A stretch of 64,000 nucleotides of DNA, taken from NCBI GenBank assembly GCA_964493505.1, contig CAZBNP010000019.1, positions 1 to 64,000 of the forward strand, in the 5' to 3' direction. Every line of letters starts with the position of its first letter. Position 1 is the stretch's first letter. The position numbers and the translations under genes were made by a program. The notes under the pieces are model-generated. The model did no database searches. It was not told where the DNA came from and saw only the letters and a program-made list of their open reading frames with translations. Source of the DNA: Chryseosolibacter sp964493505 (lineage in GTDB: Bacteria; Bacteroidota; Bacteroidia; Cytophagales; Cyclobacteriaceae). Below, piece by piece: positions 16,776 to 25,197 of this stretch.

Positions 16776-17475
16776 TAAATTTTTCCGCGACAAGCTGCGC
16801 GACTATCAACAACCGGTTTCTCCGGCTGCCTGGGACCGGGTATCGCAAAAACTGCAAAGGAAGAACAGCCGGGGGGTTGTCTTCAAGATAGCGGCTGCCG
16901 TCCTGCTTCTCGCGACAGCAACCCTGCTTTTCTATCCACCGTCACTTAAAAGACCAGCAGTCAGCTCGGACCGGACATCGGTTAAGCCCCCCGAATCACC
17001 GAAGCCATCCGACCGGGCAACAACAGAGCCGTTGCGCAACGATGTAATCCCTGACGATGCCGCACCGGACAAACAGCCCGTCGCAAGGGCCAAACGCGCG
17101 CCAGTGCCCGGATCCCGGACGGAGAGCACGCCGGTCGCCCCGCTTATCGCTTTACCAGGGGAAATCAACGAAAAGGAGATAGTCGCGGAAACGATACAAA
17201 ACAACGAGGCTATTGCAGCAGACGCCAGCCCTTTGCAGGCAGGCCGTATGACGATCGTATTTACACGGGATGAGGTGAACCAGAAATATCTGACCGTAAA
17301 TTCAGAACCCGAAGCAACCATCGCAGGCGAACAATCATCTGGATTAAAGAAACTGTTGGACAAAGCTCACGACCTGAAGTACAAACAGGATCTCATGGGC
17401 AACCTTCGACAGAAGAAAAACGAAATCCTGGCAATCAATTTCAGGAACGAGAACCATGGGCCTAATAACGAATAG
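16756..17475 (+). CDS. single-pass membrane protein, candidate anti-sigma factor
   Basis: A 239-residue protein starting at ATG 16756 (or the next codon, also ATG), which overlaps the sigma factor gene by 20 bp; a longer in-frame extension back to 16621 only reads sigma sequence out of frame. Layout: a cytoplasmic N-terminus of about 40 residues (FFRDKLRDYQQPVSPAAWDRV), one membrane helix (VFKIAAAVLLLATATLLFY), and a long Pro/Thr/Ala-rich periplasmic part. This topology and coupling fit a regulator that holds the ECF sigma factor at the membrane, but no classical RseA or zinc anti-sigma motif (HxxxCxxC) is present, so the role is an inference from position. Confidence 0.75.
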   Translation: MMNQQPDKFFRDKLRDYQQPVSPAAWDRVSQKLQRKNSRGVVFKIAAAVLLLATATLLFYPPSLKRPAVSSDRTSVKPPESPKPSDRATTEPLRNDVIPDDAAPDKQPVARAKRAPVPGSRTESTPVAPLIALPGEINEKEIVAETIQNNEAIAADASPLQAGRMTIVFTRDEVNQKYLTVNSEPEATIAGEQSSGLKKLLDKAHDLKYKQDLMGNLRQKKNEILAINFRNENHGPNNE

Positions 17476-17478
17476 ACT

Positions 17479-18462
17479 ATGCAACTGAGCACTATCACCA
17501 CCGCAATACTAACGCTCACTACGCTGTGCGCACAGGCGCAGGAGAAGGCCGCCGACACCGTGATCGTGCCTCTCGCCGAATCGAGCAAGATCATCTTTAC
17601 GGTCGGCGACCGGAATGATCTGGATGTGCTCCGGCATTACAACTTTCAGCAACTCTTCATCGATATTATCGACAGGCTTGACCCGCAAGACTCGGCGCGT
17701 GTCACCTATCAGGCGCCTGAAGAACTGGGCAATGCCGAACCAGAGGAATGGACCGACACCACACCCGATGAAAAAGATACTGATGAAGGTGACAGTCGGA
17801 AGAACGATGGCCGCAGAGGGATTGGCCGGACGCGACATTCGTATAACATCGACCTGGGAACCAACAACTACCTCACTGACGATCAGTTTCCCGATGGCAA
17901 CGAGGCTTATGCGGTTCGCCCGTGGGGCTCGTGGTACCTGGCGGGGAACTCCGTTCAGCGCACCAAACTTGGTAAGCATGTCTTTGTGGAATGGACTGTC
18001 GGCGTCAGCTGGTACAGCTTCAAATTTCAGGACGATAACACTAGGGTCATGAAGGATGATCTCGGCGTACATTTCGCCCCGGACGAACGCGATGTCGACT
18101 TTATCAAAAGCAAACTCAGCGCAACTTTCATCAATGCCTCGCTGGTGCCGTTGCTCGATTTCAGCGAGCGGGGAGCCAGGCAACGCATCTGGGATAACCC
18201 GGGCAACGGCTTTCGGTTCGGGGCTGGTCCCTATGTGGGCTATCGTATCTCCAGCAAATCAAAACTGGTATACGAAGTGAATGGTGATCGTAAAAAGGAA
18301 AAGGACCGCGACAATTTTTACCTCAATAATCTGCGCTATGGAGTTCGTTTTCAGATCGGCGTCCGGTCTACCGACATCTTTATCAACTACGACATGAACG
18401 AACTCTTCACCGACGGAAGGGGTCCCCGGCTCAACGCGATCAGTTTCGGCCTGATCCTATGA
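17479..18462 (+). CDS. predicted outer membrane beta-barrel protein of the sigma operon
   Basis: A 327-residue exported protein with a signal peptide (ends at AQAQE, about residue 21), an acidic spacer (about 70-115, rich in E/D/T), and from about 125 alternating aromatic strands (YNIDLGTNNYLTD, HVFVEWTVGVSWYSFKF, GFRFGAGPYVGYRI, LRYGVRFQIGVRS) ending in LNAISFGLIL, the pattern of small Bacteroidota porin-like barrels. It begins 3 bp after the candidate anti-sigma gene. Genes of this type commonly close ECF sigma operons in the phylum, so it may be a sensor or the target of the envelope response. Specific function unknown. Confidence 0.7.
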   Translation: MQLSTITTAILTLTTLCAQAQEKAADTVIVPLAESSKIIFTVGDRNDLDVLRHYNFQQLFIDIIDRLDPQDSARVTYQAPEELGNAEPEEWTDTTPDEKDTDEGDSRKNDGRRGIGRTRHSYNIDLGTNNYLTDDQFPDGNEAYAVRPWGSWYLAGNSVQRTKLGKHVFVEWTVGVSWYSFKFQDDNTRVMKDDLGVHFAPDERDVDFIKSKLSATFINASLVPLLDFSERGARQRIWDNPGNGFRFGAGPYVGYRISSKSKLVYEVNGDRKKEKDRDNFYLNNLRYGVRFQIGVRSTDIFINYDMNELFTDGRGPRLNAISFGLIL

Positions 18463-18881
18463 CGATCCGGCCGCGCTCGAAAACCCACCGCTAACGGACG
18501 CGTTCCGGTTGCGGAGAGTGTCACCCTGAAGTAAACCAATTCCCGCTCATCGCCCTTATAACATCAGTTCGGCCGAAACCCGCGGGTCCCGTGGGTCGGA
18601 GAAATCCTGTCGCAAGGAACTGCGCCATGTAGACAGGGTGAAGGTACCGTTTTGCGTCAAGGGAAAAACCTGTTGCGAGAATCAGCCCCGTCATTGAAAC
18701 AAAACAGTAGCGAACGATTGTTATAATGTAATATTTCCCAAGTTTTGCTCCGAGGCCTTGTTCATTTCGCGCTATTTTGATTTTATTGAAAGCTCGCGAT
18801 AGCGAGGAACCAGGCTTGACAAAGCCAACCCGACCGTCGGTCACTCAGTTGTGTTATTAATTTTATATATTTATAGCTACT
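18463..18881. other. intergenic region with clustered small inverted repeats
   Basis: About 420 bp without a credible gene; a 107-codon minus-strand frame here has no family-like features. An imperfect hairpin at 18488-18514 (CCGC...CGGA loop TCCG...GCGG) may end the sigma operon, although it lacks a T-run. Close to the TetR gene are three perfect small dyads: 18793-18806 (CTCGC-GATA-GCGAG), 18813-18826 (GGCTT-GACA-AAGCC) and 18832-18842 (GACCG-T-CGGTC). The last 30 bp before the gene are AT-rich (TTATTAATTTTATATATTTA) and suit a promoter. Confidence 0.6.
18832..18842. promoter_or_regulatory. candidate TetR-family operator
   Basis: GACCG-T-CGGTC is a perfect 11-bp dyad located 39 bp before the TetR-family start codon. 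GACCG/CGGTC-type palindromes are typical operators of TetR regulators of the PaaR/FadR/KstR2 kind. It would allow autoregulation. It is short, so chance occurrence is possible. Confidence 0.4.
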
Positions 18882-19469
18882 ATGGAGAGTGTCGCAAACT
18901 TATCGAGGAAAGAACAAGTGATTCGGAAGGCGGCAGAGCTTTTTAAGAAGAAAGGCTATGCGGCTGCCTCCATGCGCGACCTGGCGCAGCTGCTGGGAAT
19001 AGAGGCGGCGAGTTTGTACTCACACATCAAATCCAAGGAGGAAATCCTGCGCAACCTATGTTTTGATATGGCCGCGGAATTCAGAAAATCCCTGGAAGAA
19101 GTAGAAAGACAGAACCTCACGGCAAGTGAGAAACTCCGTCAGGGCATCATCGGCCATATTGAAGTAATGGCCAAAGATCTCACGGCCTCCGCGGTATTCA
19201 TGAACGAGCATCGACATCTTAGTCAGCCATACCTGCGCGACTTCCTGCTCCTCCGTATCAACTACATCAACCGCTTTAAGAGCATTATCGAGGAAGGTAG
19301 CCGTTCCGGCGAGTTCAAGGCTACCATCGACAAAAAACTCGCGGTGATGACGCTCTTTTCGTCCCTCAACTGGATGCCCATGTGGTACGATCCCGCGGGG
19401 ATGATCGATCCGGTAGAACTTGGGAAACAGCTCTCGGACATGCTTGTCAACGGATTAAAACGAACTTAA
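18882..19469 (+). CDS. TetR/AcrR-family transcriptional regulator
   Basis: A 195-residue regulator. The N-terminal TetR helix-turn-helix spans about residues 10-56 (KAAELFKKKGYAAASMRDLA ... AASLYSHIKSKEEIL). The ligand domain contains VFMNEHRHL, YLRDFLLLRINYINRFKSII and the SLNWMPMWYDPAG motif seen in KstR2/PaaR-like (TetR_C_33-type) members, many of which respond to acyl-CoA or phenylacetyl-CoA ligands. No catabolic genes are adjacent, so the target regulon is unknown. Small inverted repeats upstream are candidate binding sites. Confidence 0.9.
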   Translation: MESVANLSRKEQVIRKAAELFKKKGYAAASMRDLAQLLGIEAASLYSHIKSKEEILRNLCFDMAAEFRKSLEEVERQNLTASEKLRQGIIGHIEVMAKDLTASAVFMNEHRHLSQPYLRDFLLLRINYINRFKSIIEEGSRSGEFKATIDKKLAVMTLFSSLNWMPMWYDPAGMIDPVELGKQLSDMLVNGLKRT

Positions 19470-19495
19470 AGCTTCGAAGCGTTAAGGATACGACC

Positions 19496-19735
19496 CTAAT
19501 TCATGTGCAACAACGGACCTGACAACAATTGTATTTCACGCCACACAGCGCGGAATGCCTCCGCGGGGGAGCGGAAGTACTTCCTGAGGTGTGCGAGCGC
19601 ACTGCTGTCTTCAGGAAGCTCATTATTGATCCATTTTAGCACATCATCCGCCAATAGCAGCAGCTCATGGCTGTGATATTTTGGATAATACCGCGCCAAA
19701 AGGTCCAAAGCCAATAAAAATTCGACGTATCTCAA
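19496..19735 (-). CDS. small helical protein of unknown function
   Basis: A 79-residue frame with protein-like composition: leucine-rich and amphipathic (LLALDLLARYYPKYHSHELLLLADDVLKWI), then LRKYFRSPAEAFRAVWREIQLL. It has no signal peptide or membrane helix. The only available start near the 5' end is TTG at 19733-19735. It fills the space between the convergent TetR gene (26 bp away) and the divergent lipoprotein gene. I do not recognise a family; it could be a chance frame. Confidence 0.35.
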   Translation of the reverse strand: MRYVEFLLALDLLARYYPKYHSHELLLLADDVLKWINNELPEDSSALAHLRKYFRSPAEAFRAVWREIQLLSGPLLHMN

Positions 19736-19943
19736 AGTTTCAAGTTATAAACAAAATCGGTTTCCGTACAGACACCAAACGACCAGAATTGTATTTTGTT
19801 GATCTTTTTCACGAAAATACCGTTAAATCCACCATACTTTCTATCGCAGGAAATCGGAGTATCGGCGGCGGCGGTTTCCCGGGATTCGGCTTTGCATGTT
19901 ACCACAGGAGAATAAACATAATAACGATCAAAACAAATCAGGG

Positions 19944-20576
19944 ATGGGAACAGGAAGGCACTTTGTCGGAATCGGCGTGGTCTGGACGTTGTTGGTGATA
20001 GCGGGGTGTGGAAAGACTGAAAACAAGTCCGTCGAAATCACGCAGTTCTCAAAGAAAGATTCGCTAACGGAGACTTGCCTCTCGCTACAGGACGCCATGC
20101 TGGCGATATGGAATACGATGATCCACGACGACAACAGGAAAATTCAGACCATGCACCAGCTTGTCCGCGAACTAAAAGTGTTGAATCCGGGAAACACAGA
20201 CGAACTTGACGCCTACGAACAGCGGCTTGATGACTTGCTGGAGATGCGATACGACCGGCAGTCGATGTCAAATCCGCAACTGATCACGGAGTACGACTTC
20301 GCATCAAACTCCCTGGTCGCCGAGCTGATTGTCCTCGCCGAGTCTGAAGCGGACTTTCCGTACCACGCATCGTTGCAGCAGTTGGTCGATTCCATCCGGT
20401 CTGCCGATCAGCGGGTGATGAACTATCGGGCTGAATACGACGACATTGCAAAGCAGTATAACCAATTCATCGAGCGAAACCGCGAAATACTTGAGATCGC
20501 CCCGTCTGATACATCGCTGAGGAAGCGACCCCTCTTTCAAATGGCCGCCGACGAGACCAATCCGAGGCTCATCTGA
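19944..20576 (+). CDS. predicted lipoprotein of unknown function, helical
   Basis: A 210-residue protein when started at ATG 19944, which yields an ideal lipoprotein signal (TLLVIAGC lipobox with cysteine at residue 22) and is preceded by CAGGG. An ATG at 19896 would add 16 polar residues before the signal and is less likely. The mature part is alpha-helical and charged, and its end (VMNYRAEYDDIAKQYNQFI) recalls the repeated helix of LemA-like proteins, but the match is weak. Its 3' end overlaps the convergent DEAD-box helicase gene by 8 bp. Function unknown; probably anchored in the outer or inner membrane facing the periplasm. Confidence 0.65.
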   Translation: MGTGRHFVGIGVVWTLLVIAGCGKTENKSVEITQFSKKDSLTETCLSLQDAMLAIWNTMIHDDNRKIQTMHQLVRELKVLNPGNTDELDAYEQRLDDLLEMRYDRQSMSNPQLITEYDFASNSLVAELIVLAESEADFPYHASLQQLVDSIRSADQRVMNYRAEYDDIAKQYNQFIERNREILEIAPSDTSLRKRPLFQMAADETNPRLI

Positions 20577-22248
20577 AACGTCCTTCTACTTTCTTTCTTG
20601 CTCTCTTGACCTGACCGGGTGATGACTTCCTTGATGACCGGCTGTTTCCACGTTCGGTTACTTCAATGCGAACAACCCTGCCTTTAAATTCGAATCCGTG
20701 CAGGTGGTCTCTGACAACCTTGGTATAATCGGTGGCGACTTCGAAAAACGAGTACGCTCCTTTGAGATCGATCCGGCCAATTTGTTTGCGTGTGACATTG
20801 CTTCTGTCGCAAATCAATGCCAGCAACTTGCCGGCATCCAGTCCGTCCATTTTTCCAAGGTTAATAAAGAGCCGGTCGCCGGCGATATGACCTGAGTGGT
20901 CGACCTCGCGCACCACTTTGTCAGGCTGATTGAGGTCTGATGCTCCGCGGTAATAGTCGAGAAAGTGATTAAACTCGAGCGCGGTAAAGCGCTTGATGAT
21001 TTCCTCCTTGCTGAGCTCAGCGAGCTCCTCGTAAACCGACGGCAGGAATTTGGCGATCTCGTTTTCGGCGAGATTCACTTCGCGCAGACGGTGAACGATG
21101 TTCAACACACGCTTCTCGCAAACCTCCTGACCGGTCGGCACCAGCACGTGTTCAAACTTCGACTTGATCATTTTTTCGATCTGACGGATCTTATGAACCT
21201 CTTTCTGGGTGATGAGGGCGATGGAGATTCCCGTTTTCCCCGCGCGGGCAGTACGCCCGGCACGATGGGTATAGAACTCTATCTCATCCGGCATGTTCAT
21301 GTGAATGACATGCGTAATATTGTTGACGTCGATTCCCCGCGCAGCCACATCGGTGGCGACGAGTACTTGCAGCGTCTTGCTCCTGAAATTGCGCATAACG
21401 CGATCGCGCTGCTGCTGGGTAAGGTCGCCATGGAGCGAATCAGCGTTGTATCCGTCTTTGATCAAATGTTCAGCCACTCGTTGGGTATCGGCTTTGGTCC
21501 GGCAAAACACCACACCAAACATATCGAGGTTGTAGTCGACGATACGCTTCAGTGCCTGATACCGGTCGCGTTCAGCGATCACCATATACTGATGCAGGAT
21601 ATTCTGGTTGCCCTGGTTCTTTTCCCCCACCGTAAGTTCGGCCGGGTCTTGCATATAGGTGCTGGCGATCCTGCGTACTTCCGACGGCATTGTTGCCGAA
21701 AACAGCCATACGCGCTTTTCCTCGCTGGTATGAGAAAGAATATGGTCGATATCTTCCTTGAAACCCATGTTCAGCATCTCATCCGCTTCGTCGAGAACGA
21801 GATACCGGATATCGGCGAGGTTGACGACACGTCTGCCGAGCAGATCCATCAGCCTGCCGGGTGTCGCTACGATGATGTGAGCACCCTTCTTTATTCTTTT
21901 GATCTGATCGACAATACTGGCTCCCCCATATACAGGGACGATGTTCAGCTTTTTGACCGATCGCGCGAAATTTTCGAAATCGTTCGTAATCTGGAGGCAC
22001 AACTCACGTGTTGGCGCGAGAACGAGTGCCTGGGTGCCCTGGTCATGCGTCTCGATCAACTGAACGAGTGGCAATCCAAACGCAGCGGTCTTCCCTGTTC
22101 CGGTCTGGGCGAGGGCCACGACATCGCGGTTCCCTTCAAGCAATACGGGTATTGCTTTGGATTGAACCGGGGTGGGTGTTTCAAAACCCAGCTGCCTGAC
22201 CGCTTCAACAATTTCGCTGGACAGTCCCAGCGCCTCAAATGATTGCAT
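20569..22248 (-). CDS. deaD: DEAD-box ATP-dependent RNA helicase (DeaD/CsdA-like) with C-terminal RNA-binding domain
   Basis: A 559-residue cytoplasmic helicase started at ATG 22248 (MQSFEALGLS); an upstream TTG extension is not credible. Motifs in order: Q motif TPTPVQ, I AQTGTGKT, Ia PTRELC, Ib TPGRL, II DEAD, III SAT, IV VVFCRTK, V ATDVAARGID and VI HRAGRTARAG. A DbpA-type RNA-binding fold follows (LFINLGKMDGLDAGKLL ... GAYSFFEVATDY), with a basic tail (SRKSSPGQVKRARKKVEGR). DeaD/CsdA homologues remodel ribosomal and messenger RNA, especially in the cold. It is monocistronic; the 187 bp before sdhB hold nothing I can name. Confidence 0.93.
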   Translation of the reverse strand: MQSFEALGLSSEIVEAVRQLGFETPTPVQSKAIPVLLEGNRDVVALAQTGTGKTAAFGLPLVQLIETHDQGTQALVLAPTRELCLQITNDFENFARSVKKLNIVPVYGGASIVDQIKRIKKGAHIIVATPGRLMDLLGRRVVNLADIRYLVLDEADEMLNMGFKEDIDHILSHTSEEKRVWLFSATMPSEVRRIASTYMQDPAELTVGEKNQGNQNILHQYMVIAERDRYQALKRIVDYNLDMFGVVFCRTKADTQRVAEHLIKDGYNADSLHGDLTQQQRDRVMRNFRSKTLQVLVATDVAARGIDVNNITHVIHMNMPDEIEFYTHRAGRTARAGKTGISIALITQKEVHKIRQIEKMIKSKFEHVLVPTGQEVCEKRVLNIVHRLREVNLAENEIAKFLPSVYEELAELSKEEIIKRFTALEFNHFLDYYRGASDLNQPDKVVREVDHSGHIAGDRLFINLGKMDGLDAGKLLALICDRSNVTRKQIGRIDLKGAYSFFEVATDYTKVVRDHLHGFEFKGRVVRIEVTERGNSRSSRKSSPGQVKRARKKVEGRFR

Positions 22249-22435
22249 ATTTTTATGAAATAAGGCGCAAAGGTAAGTCAATTAATTGAGAAATGTTCCG
22301 GTCTCTGCATCAGGACCATTTGCCGACACAAATCGCCGTGTAATGCGTGCGCATCGCTATTTTCTATTGTGACAGAGACCAGGAGCGGCGAAAACCGTCG
22401 GTATGCGAAACCATGCGCCGCCTGGATAAGTATTG

Positions 22436-23185
22436 TCAGACGTTCTCCGACTTGGCTTTTGCCGCGTAGTATTCGCGGTTCATTCTGGCGATATTCGACA
22501 CACTGATACCTTTCGGGCACTCAGCTTCGCAAGCCAGCGTGTTCGTGCAAGACCCAAAACCCTCCTCATCCATTTGATTCACCATCCGTTCAACGCGGGT
22601 TTTCCTCTCCGGTGCTCCCTGAGGCAGCAACGCAAGCTGTGATACCTTGGCGCTGACGAACAACATCGCTGATGAGTTCTTACAAGCAGCGACGCAAGCG
22701 CCGCACCCGATACACGCGGCCGCGTCAAAAGCCTTGTCGGCATTGACCTTCGATATGGGAATCTCGTTCGCATCGGGTACACCGCCGGTATTCACGGAGA
22801 CATACCCTCCCGCGTGCTGGATACGCTCGAACGCGTTTCGGTCGACGATCAGGTCTTTGATAACCGGAAATGCCTTTGCGCGCCAGGGCTCAACCACGAT
22901 TGTCTGGCCGTCCGTAAAGCTGCGCATATGAAGCTGGCAGGTTGTGGTCTGCAGCGGCCCGTGAGGCCGGCCATTTATATACATGCTGCATGCGCCACAT
23001 ATCCCTTCGCGGCAATCGTGGTCAAATGCAACCGGTTCTTCTCCTTTTACGATGAGATCATGGTTCAAAATGTCAAACATTTCCAGGAAAGACATATCCG
23101 ACGAAACACCATCCAGCTGATAGGTCTTGAATTCACCTTTCGACTGTTGATCTTTTTGTCTCCAAACCTTGAGTGTGATTTTCAT
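22436..23185 (-). CDS. sdhB: succinate dehydrogenase/fumarate reductase iron-sulfur subunit
   Basis: A 249-residue protein with the complete iron-sulfur set of complex II: a [2Fe-2S] ferredoxin fold (CREGICGACSMYINGRPHG and the later C in TTTCQLHM), then CIGCGACVAACKNSS and GSCTNTLACEAECPKGIS for the [4Fe-4S] and [3Fe-4S] clusters. It carries electrons from the flavoprotein to the membrane quinone site. It is the last gene of sdhCAB, 23 bp after sdhA. The type (short cytochrome subunit, Bacteroidota-like SdhA) suggests a menaquinone-linked enzyme. Confidence 0.96.
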   Translation of the reverse strand: MKITLKVWRQKDQQSKGEFKTYQLDGVSSDMSFLEMFDILNHDLIVKGEEPVAFDHDCREGICGACSMYINGRPHGPLQTTTCQLHMRSFTDGQTIVVEPWRAKAFPVIKDLIVDRNAFERIQHAGGYVSVNTGGVPDANEIPISKVNADKAFDAAACIGCGACVAACKNSSAMLFVSAKVSQLALLPQGAPERKTRVERMVNQMDEEGFGSCTNTLACEAECPKGISVSNIARMNREYYAAKAKSENV

Positions 23186-23208
23186 TTTCAGAAAGTTAAT
23201 AATATCAA

Positions 23209-25131
23209 TTACTTATAGCTGCGCTGGGTCAGTTTCACATTTTCAAACTCGAGCGCTTCTTTGTGGAGTACCTCTGCTTCGTTGTCGCCCTTGTATTCCC
23301 AGGCCGCAACATAGGCGAACTCATCATCCTTGCGGAGAGCCTCGCCGTCGGGAGTCTGAGATTCTTCCCGGAAATGTCCGCCGCATGATTCCGAGCGGTG
23401 CAACGCATCGTCTACCATGAGTTCGGCGAGTTCCATAAAGTCAGCAACACGTCCGGCCTTTTCGAGTTCCTGATTAAGTTCTCCGGCACCTCCCAGCACA
23501 TTGACATTCGTCCAGAATTCTTCACGCAACTCTTTAATACGAACTTTTGCTTTCCTCAGTCCTTCCTCGGTACGTGACATACCGCAATAATCCCACATGG
23601 TGAGTCCGAGTTCGCGATGAAGTTCATCGACAGTCTTCTTACCCTTTATCGAAAGGAGTTTCTGAACCCTGTTACTGACATTTTCCAATGCCTCGCGGAA
23701 AGCCGGGTGGTCGACCGCAATCGCGTCATTCCAACCCAGGTTGGCGAGGTAGTCGCCGATCGTATAAGGGATGACGAAATAACCATCTGCGAGCCCCTGC
23801 ATCAGGGCGCTTGCTCCGAGACGGTTGGCCCCGTGATCGGAGAAATTAGCCTCACCGAGGGCGTATAGGCCGGGAACGGTAGTCTGAAGGTTGTAATCAA
23901 CCCAGAGTCCTCCCATGGTATAGTGAACCGCCGGGTAGATCATCATTGGCATCTCATACGGATCGTCGCCGGTGATCTGTTTATACATATCGAAGAGGTT
24001 GCCATATTTGGCTTCAATGACCTTGCGGCCGTCGCGTTTGATGGCGTCTGCAAAATCCAGGAATACAGCGAGGCCCGTTCCGACGCCCTTGCCTTCGTCG
24101 CAAACATACTTGGCATTTCTCGACGCGACATCGCGGGGAACCAGGTTTCCAAACGATGGGTATTTTCTCTCCAGGAAGTAGTCGCGTTCGGATTCGGCAA
24201 TACTCGCAGCCTCTCTGGCCTTGAGGCCTTTACGCGGCGTCTTCGGTACCCAGACGCGACCATCGTTGCGAAGCGACTCCGACATCAGCGTGAGCTTCGA
24301 CTGATGATCACCCGACACCGGAATACAGGTCGGGTGGATCTGTGTAAAACAAGGGTTCCCAAACAGCGCTCCTTTCTTGTGCGCCCGCCATGCAGCCGTC
24401 ACGTTAGAGCCTTTGGCGTTGGTGGAAAGATAAAAGACGTTTCCATAACCACCGGTACACAACAGTACCGCGTGGCCACTGTGCGCTTCTATCTTCCCGG
24501 TGATAAGATCGCGTGTAATAATACCGCGCGCCTTACCGTCGACAACGACGAGATCGAGCATCTCCGTGCGGCTGTACATCTTGACCTTACCTGCGGCGAT
24601 CTGACGGTTCAACGCGCCGTAGGCGCCAAGCAGCAACTGCTGCCCGGTTTGTCCGCGCGCATAGAACGTTCTCGATACCTGGGCACCACCGAAAGAGCGG
24701 TTGTCGAGCAACCCACCGTATTCGCGCGCAAAAGGTACACCCTGCGCCACACACTGGTCGATAATATTGACGCTCACTTCCGCGAGACGATGCACGTTGC
24801 CCTCCCTGGCACGGTAGTCACCACCCTTGACAGTGTCGTAGAAAAGACGGAACACGCTGTCGCCGTCGTTTTGATAATTCTTGGCTGCGTTGATACCACC
24901 CTGCGCTGCGATACTGTGAGCGCGCCGGGGGCTGTCCTGAAAGCAGAATGCTTTTACAGAGTATCCCAACTCTGCGAGCGATGCCGCTGCGGAAGCACCC
25001 GCGAGGCCGGTACCAACGACAATAATTTCGTATTTCCTTTTGTTCGCCGGGTTGACCAGCTTGAGATTGAACTTATGCTTAGACCACTTTTCCGCTAATG
25101 GTCCATCCGGGATTTTCGATTCTAGTTTCAT
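23209..25131 (-). CDS. sdhA: succinate dehydrogenase/fumarate reductase flavoprotein subunit
   Basis: A 640-residue flavoprotein that oxidises succinate to fumarate (or the reverse) in complex II at the inner face of the membrane. It shows the FAD dinucleotide motif VGTGLAGASAAASLAELGY (residues about 37-55), the covalent-FAD histidine segment RRAHSIAAQGG, the substrate/active-site region around QIHPTCIPVSG, and HYTMGGLWVDYNLQTTVPGLY near the C-terminal half. Length matches the Bacteroidota/Bacillus-type SdhA. It lies between sdhC (66 bp upstream) and sdhB in the usual C-A-B order. Confidence 0.96.
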   Translation of the reverse strand: MKLESKIPDGPLAEKWSKHKFNLKLVNPANKRKYEIIVVGTGLAGASAAASLAELGYSVKAFCFQDSPRRAHSIAAQGGINAAKNYQNDGDSVFRLFYDTVKGGDYRAREGNVHRLAEVSVNIIDQCVAQGVPFAREYGGLLDNRSFGGAQVSRTFYARGQTGQQLLLGAYGALNRQIAAGKVKMYSRTEMLDLVVVDGKARGIITRDLITGKIEAHSGHAVLLCTGGYGNVFYLSTNAKGSNVTAAWRAHKKGALFGNPCFTQIHPTCIPVSGDHQSKLTLMSESLRNDGRVWVPKTPRKGLKAREAASIAESERDYFLERKYPSFGNLVPRDVASRNAKYVCDEGKGVGTGLAVFLDFADAIKRDGRKVIEAKYGNLFDMYKQITGDDPYEMPMMIYPAVHYTMGGLWVDYNLQTTVPGLYALGEANFSDHGANRLGASALMQGLADGYFVIPYTIGDYLANLGWNDAIAVDHPAFREALENVSNRVQKLLSIKGKKTVDELHRELGLTMWDYCGMSRTEEGLRKAKVRIKELREEFWTNVNVLGGAGELNQELEKAGRVADFMELAELMVDDALHRSESCGGHFREESQTPDGEALRKDDEFAYVAAWEYKGDNEAEVLHKEALEFENVKLTQRSYK

Positions 25132-25197
25132 GTCTGAGTATTTATCTCCGGCGGCCGAAACGTTTCCGATCCCGCCCCCTGCTCTGATAAGTCTTTG

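Noticed and set aside
18521..18844. 107-codon minus-strand frame in the gap before the TetR gene
   Set aside because: No family-like motifs, odd mixture of low-order segments, and it overlaps the likely promoter and dyads of the TetR gene.
20965..22242. 425-codon plus-strand frame opposite the DEAD-box helicase
   Set aside because: It lies entirely antisense to a gene with every helicase motif; no domain-like sequence, and it exists because codon bias leaves the opposite frame open.
22278..22520. 80-codon minus-strand frame between sdhB and the helicase gene
   Set aside because: Overlaps the sdhB coding end out of frame and has an unlikely composition; the gap looks non-coding.
23923..25098. 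391-codon plus-strand frame opposite sdhA
   Set aside because: Antisense shadow of a strongly conserved enzyme; composition (many R, H, T and V) is typical of reverse-frame reading.
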